DNA of 64,000 bases from Gracilaria domingensis (lineage: Eukaryota; Rhodophyta; Florideophyceae; Gracilariales; Gracilariaceae), in the NCBI GenBank assembly GCA_022539475.1, contig VCMS01000011.1, positions 362,756 through 426,755 on the forward strand, in the 5' to 3' direction. Under the pieces are notes generated by a model that was not told where the DNA came from, searched no databases, and was given only the letters and a program-made list of their open reading frames with translations. Positions 61,781 through 64,000 of this stretch are shown here, piece after piece. Position 1 is the first letter of the stretch. Each line of letters opens with the position of its first letter. The position numbers and the translations under genes were made by a program.

Positions 61781-62386
61781 CTATTGCTCCAATGTCAGAG
61801 CCCAGTCCCAGGCGTACTGCTCTCCGTAGTTGAAATACAACTCTTCGCCCCTCTCGATATCTCTTACTGCTCTACAACGAAGTAGAGCATAGTTAGAAAG
61901 GTCGGACTTAAACTGTATCACGGACTTCGCTTCCACCATCTGCACATTGGCACTTCGAGTCCTGTGTGACCGGGGCCCCGATAAATCGGGATCCCCGGCA
62001 TGATATCCGCCGTCGTTAATGTAGCCCCCGATACAAAAAGGCGCCGGGACAATGTACACTTCGCTCTCCTTTCTATCCTTAGCCTGTCCTGGTCTGTTCC
62101 TCAGGTGTAGAAACTCCGTACCAGTCACAGTGACCATCATAGAAAACAACTTGTACCGCACTGGAGTTGCTCCGAGACAGCCACTTCCATACGTTAAGTG
62201 TCTTTCCTTCCGGTTCGTCAGATCCGTGTATACCAAAGTTCCATAAAAATGACAGATAGTTTCCCCAGCCAATATCTTATGTTCCGTGAACACTCCCATA
62301 CCAGCACGGCGATGTCGAATCTTAGGAGATGCTACATGTAAGCGATAGCGATTGGCTTCAACAGTCAACAGCATATGCATATCCAT
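61781..62386 (-). CDS. SET-domain protein (putative methyltransferase)
   Basis: Predicted 201 residues, ORF intact. SET landmarks in order: AGMGVFTEHKILAGETI (28-44, the SAM-binding GxG strand and following turn), IGGYINDGGY (119-128, in the place of the usual RFINHSC with Asn124 kept), LLRCRAVRDIERGEELYFNYG (168-188) with Tyr188 as candidate catalytic Tyr, and a short end. There are no pre-SET or post-SET Cys clusters. Such free-standing SET proteins methylate lysines of histones or other proteins. It overlaps the end of the methyltransferase ORF by 29 nt in a different frame. Substrate is unknown. Confidence 0.82.
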   Translation of the reverse strand: MDMHMLLTVEANRYRLHVASPKIRHRRAGMGVFTEHKILAGETICHFYGTLVYTDLTNRKERHLTYGSGCLGATPVRYKLFSMMVTVTGTEFLHLRNRPGQAKDRKESEVYIVPAPFCIGGYINDGGYHAGDPDLSGPRSHRTRSANVQMVEAKSVIQFKSDLSNYALLRCRAVRDIERGEELYFNYGEQYAWDWALTLEQ

Positions 62387-63533
62387 TAGATTCAGAGCTC
62401 CTCAGTACTTCTCCTCCCAAAGATCTACAGTATGCTATCCACACTTGTCGACAAAGGTCCCAGTCCTTCCAGTATCTTCCTAGGAACTGAGTAATATGTG
62501 CAGGCATCACTTGGTACTGGAGGTAACCAAATGGAGCCTCCCATTCAAGCCGACCTCGGTGGTGGTGTGGAACCAGTTCATAAGTCGTTGAAGCCGCATC
62601 CACCACCTCCTGTTCTACCACGATGTCATTCTTCCCCCCGCGAATAACTTCGGCTATAAGAGTCGTTATATGGTGCTTCGCATGGCTGAAACATGGCCTA
62701 TTCTTCTCGCACCCCAAGAACTTTCTATGCTTTGTCAGCGATAGGCACGCCATACACGTACAAAAATTTCCCGCGAACATGTCCATGACAAGATCTCCCG
62801 GTCTTGTGAAGCGACATATCAACTCTTTCATCAACTCCCTGGACTTCTGCTCCGGTCTTATGTACTGCCCACTTGGTACTGAACTACCTGGCTCATGTAC
62901 CTTCCATGTCAACCACTCCCCCGCTCTCGGTTTCGGCACCCGGTCAATTACATTCCTGTTAGCCGGGAAAATAGAAGGAATGAAATTGTTCTCCTCAAAT
63001 GAAGTAAGACTGGCTTCCTCCGATGGTCGCAATCCACGCTTCACCCCATGAACGGCGTACTCCGTTACGGGCTGTATCCCAAACTTCCGTGGATTCCCTC
63101 CAACATTACTTCGATCCCGGATGAACACCAGTGGATTCCCATCCACTTTAAACGAAGGCATGAGTTCCGGTTTACCTTCGCTTCCAGCTTCATCTTTCGT
63201 ACTCGCCGTTTCCGAAAGTATCCTGTGCCAAACATGAAACTGTGCCATGGCACAGAATATAATGAAGTGCCCACCTGACCGAAGCGCGGAACTTATTAAG
63301 TCAGCCGTACTGATCATGTCATCCTCACAGAAGACATCGTGAGCACTATTCTGTTTGCTCCTCTTCCTTCGAGTGTTAAAGGGAGGGTCTGTTAGGACAA
63401 GCTGTGCCTCACCGCATAAAATCTCACTCTGATTCACAAACGTTTCGTGTGTGTGCTTCAGGTCCTTCATGTCACAGTTGTACGGTACAAAATGTGACTT
63501 TCTTATCCCCTTCCACACCTTGTCCATATTCAT
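62358..63533 (-). CDS. Beta-class DNA amino-methyltransferase (N6A or N4C)
   Basis: Predicted 391 residues from the ATG at 63533. The order of motifs is that of beta-class bacterial amino-MTases: catalytic motif IV first (LVLTDPPFNTR, Asp49-Pro-Pro-Phe52), then a variable target-recognition stretch, then a RPEQKSRELMKELI segment leading into motif I (GDLVMDMFAG, 246-255) and motif II (FLGCEKN, 272-278, Glu276 for SAM ribose). The usual FxGxGTT is FAGNFCT here, so the second Gly is Phe257. DPPF/DPPY favours N6-adenine over N4-cytosine methylation, but this is not certain. A bacterial or phage origin is likely for the family. It is probably nuclear-acting as transposon cargo. Confidence 0.83.
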   Translation of the reverse strand: MNMDKVWKGIRKSHFVPYNCDMKDLKHTHETFVNQSEILCGEAQLVLTDPPFNTRRKRSKQNSAHDVFCEDDMISTADLISSALRSGGHFIIFCAMAQFHVWHRILSETASTKDEAGSEGKPELMPSFKVDGNPLVFIRDRSNVGGNPRKFGIQPVTEYAVHGVKRGLRPSEEASLTSFEENNFIPSIFPANRNVIDRVPKPRAGEWLTWKVHEPGSSVPSGQYIRPEQKSRELMKELICRFTRPGDLVMDMFAGNFCTCMACLSLTKHRKFLGCEKNRPCFSHAKHHITTLIAEVIRGGKNDIVVEQEVVDAASTTYELVPHHHRGRLEWEAPFGYLQYQVMPAHITQFLGRYWKDWDLCRQVWIAYCRSLGGEVLRSSESNGYAYAVDC

Positions 63534-63555
63534 TCGAAGGAGACTGGATATCCCT

Positions 63556-63918
63556 TCATGGGCGGCTCAATACCGGTCTTTTGGATGTTGTACCGGCAAC
63601 CCGAGATTCATGCTCCGCACGATTCACCGGCTTCTCGAAGTCGTCGCTATCGGAGCTCACGAGGTTTATATACTCTCGACGAGGTGGGGGTGGGGCAGAC
63701 TTGGTCGAAGAAGTTTCGGCATTACCGGAAGTTTTAGGAGTTTTCGTCAGTTCAATATCAGGTTTCGCGTGAATGCCTATATTGACCTGCCAGCATGACG
63801 GCATATCCTCTATCGGTTTCCATAGAGCTCCGAAAAGTTTCTGGAAATGTGCAGGCAACTCACCGGAGTGAACCAATACGGTATCCTTCCGTATCTCGAA
63901 TCTATCCAGTTCCTTCAT
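63556..63918 (-). CDS. Upstream piece, possibly the N terminus of the methyltransferase
   Basis: Open frame of 120 codons with a Pro-rich and acidic linker (KSAPPPPRR, SSDSDDFEKP). It ends 22 nt before the methyltransferase ATG. The methyltransferase frame remains open upstream of that ATG for 12 codons (AAHEGISSLLR), so a one-base shift near 63560-63575 would join the two. It is therefore either a separate small gene or the first part of a frameshifted methyltransferase gene. No domain recognised. Confidence 0.45.
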   Translation of the reverse strand: MKELDRFEIRKDTVLVHSGELPAHFQKLFGALWKPIEDMPSCWQVNIGIHAKPDIELTKTPKTSGNAETSSTKSAPPPPRREYINLVSSDSDDFEKPVNRAEHESRVAGTTSKRPVLSRP

Positions 63919-64000
63919 CTATCACCCGTGCTGATAGAGGCTATCGTGGTGCATAATGGGTTTTCGGGTCTGTCAAAAAATTTCCTTAGCAGTATTCGGA
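63919..64000. other. Right edge of window
   Basis: Eighty bases upstream of the last minus-strand frame. Too short to find a terminal inverted repeat; the transposon probably continues beyond. Confidence 0.4.

Larger units (their letters stand above)
55955..63918. mobile_element. Large DNA transposon with SET and DNA-methyltransferase cargo
   Basis: The transposase faces right and ends at 59134. A tail-to-tail set of leftward genes follows: coiled-coil protein, SET protein, methyltransferase and an upstream N-terminal piece. The tight tail-to-tail packing (157 bases between transposase and coiled-coil stops), the overlap between SET and methyltransferase, and the absence of host-type genes suggest one element. 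Neither terminal inverted repeat nor target duplication was identified, and the right end probably lies beyond 64000. That the minus-strand genes belong to the transposon is therefore inference. Confidence 0.6.

Noticed and set aside
1..64000. CRISPR arrays, rRNA genes and complete tRNA genes
   Set aside because: No regularly spaced short repeats, no rRNA-like sequence and no full tRNA cloverleaf seen on either strand.

Overview
The window reads as nuclear DNA of a red alga, most likely a multicellular florideophyte such as Chondrus (organism call is inference). It encodes a three-helix red-algal light-harvesting protein and a DUR3-type urea symporter. Most other genes are eukaryotic housekeeping genes. 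Introns are few and short: only the proteasome gene (84 and 90 nt) and the kelch-Hint gene (123 and 123 nt) need splicing. Compact genes are separated by very CpG-rich blocks (about 4.3-6.9, 17.2-24.9 and 42.3-43.0 kb) or AT-rich blocks rich in perfect palindromes.

The left and centre (1-45.8 kb) hold host genes. They are an acylated AGC-like kinase, an SDR oxidoreductase, a B-box/CCT regulator, proteasome subunit beta-2, COG4, a PPR protein, a degenerate hemerythrin-like protein, DUR3, LHCR, a P4-ATPase flippase, a secreted kelch-Hint (Hedgehog-type autoprocessing) protein, a DNA-binding winged-helix/TPR protein, an 8-cysteine secreted protein, an ARID-SWIRM-amine oxidase (LSD1 class) and eIF3c. 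Three divergent pairs probably share promoter regions: COG4/PPR, LHCR/P4-ATPase and LSD1/eIF3c.

The right third (45.8-64 kb) is mobile DNA. It contains a 395-bp MITE flanked by TAA, a broken Tc1/mariner (DD34E) transposase, a truncated Gag-protease retroelement, a tandem array of about 374 bp units, and a large element running past the window edge. That element carries a Plavaka/CACTA-like transposase facing rightward. Facing leftward are a basic/coiled-coil protein, a SET-domain protein and a beta-class DNA amino-methyltransferase. The transposase and coiled-coil genes are interrupted; the SET and methyltransferase ORFs are open. This pairing of a cut-and-paste transposase with a DNA methylase and a SET protein is the most striking system in the window. 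The kelch-Hint protein and the ARID-LSD1 and winged-helix/TPR fusions come next.
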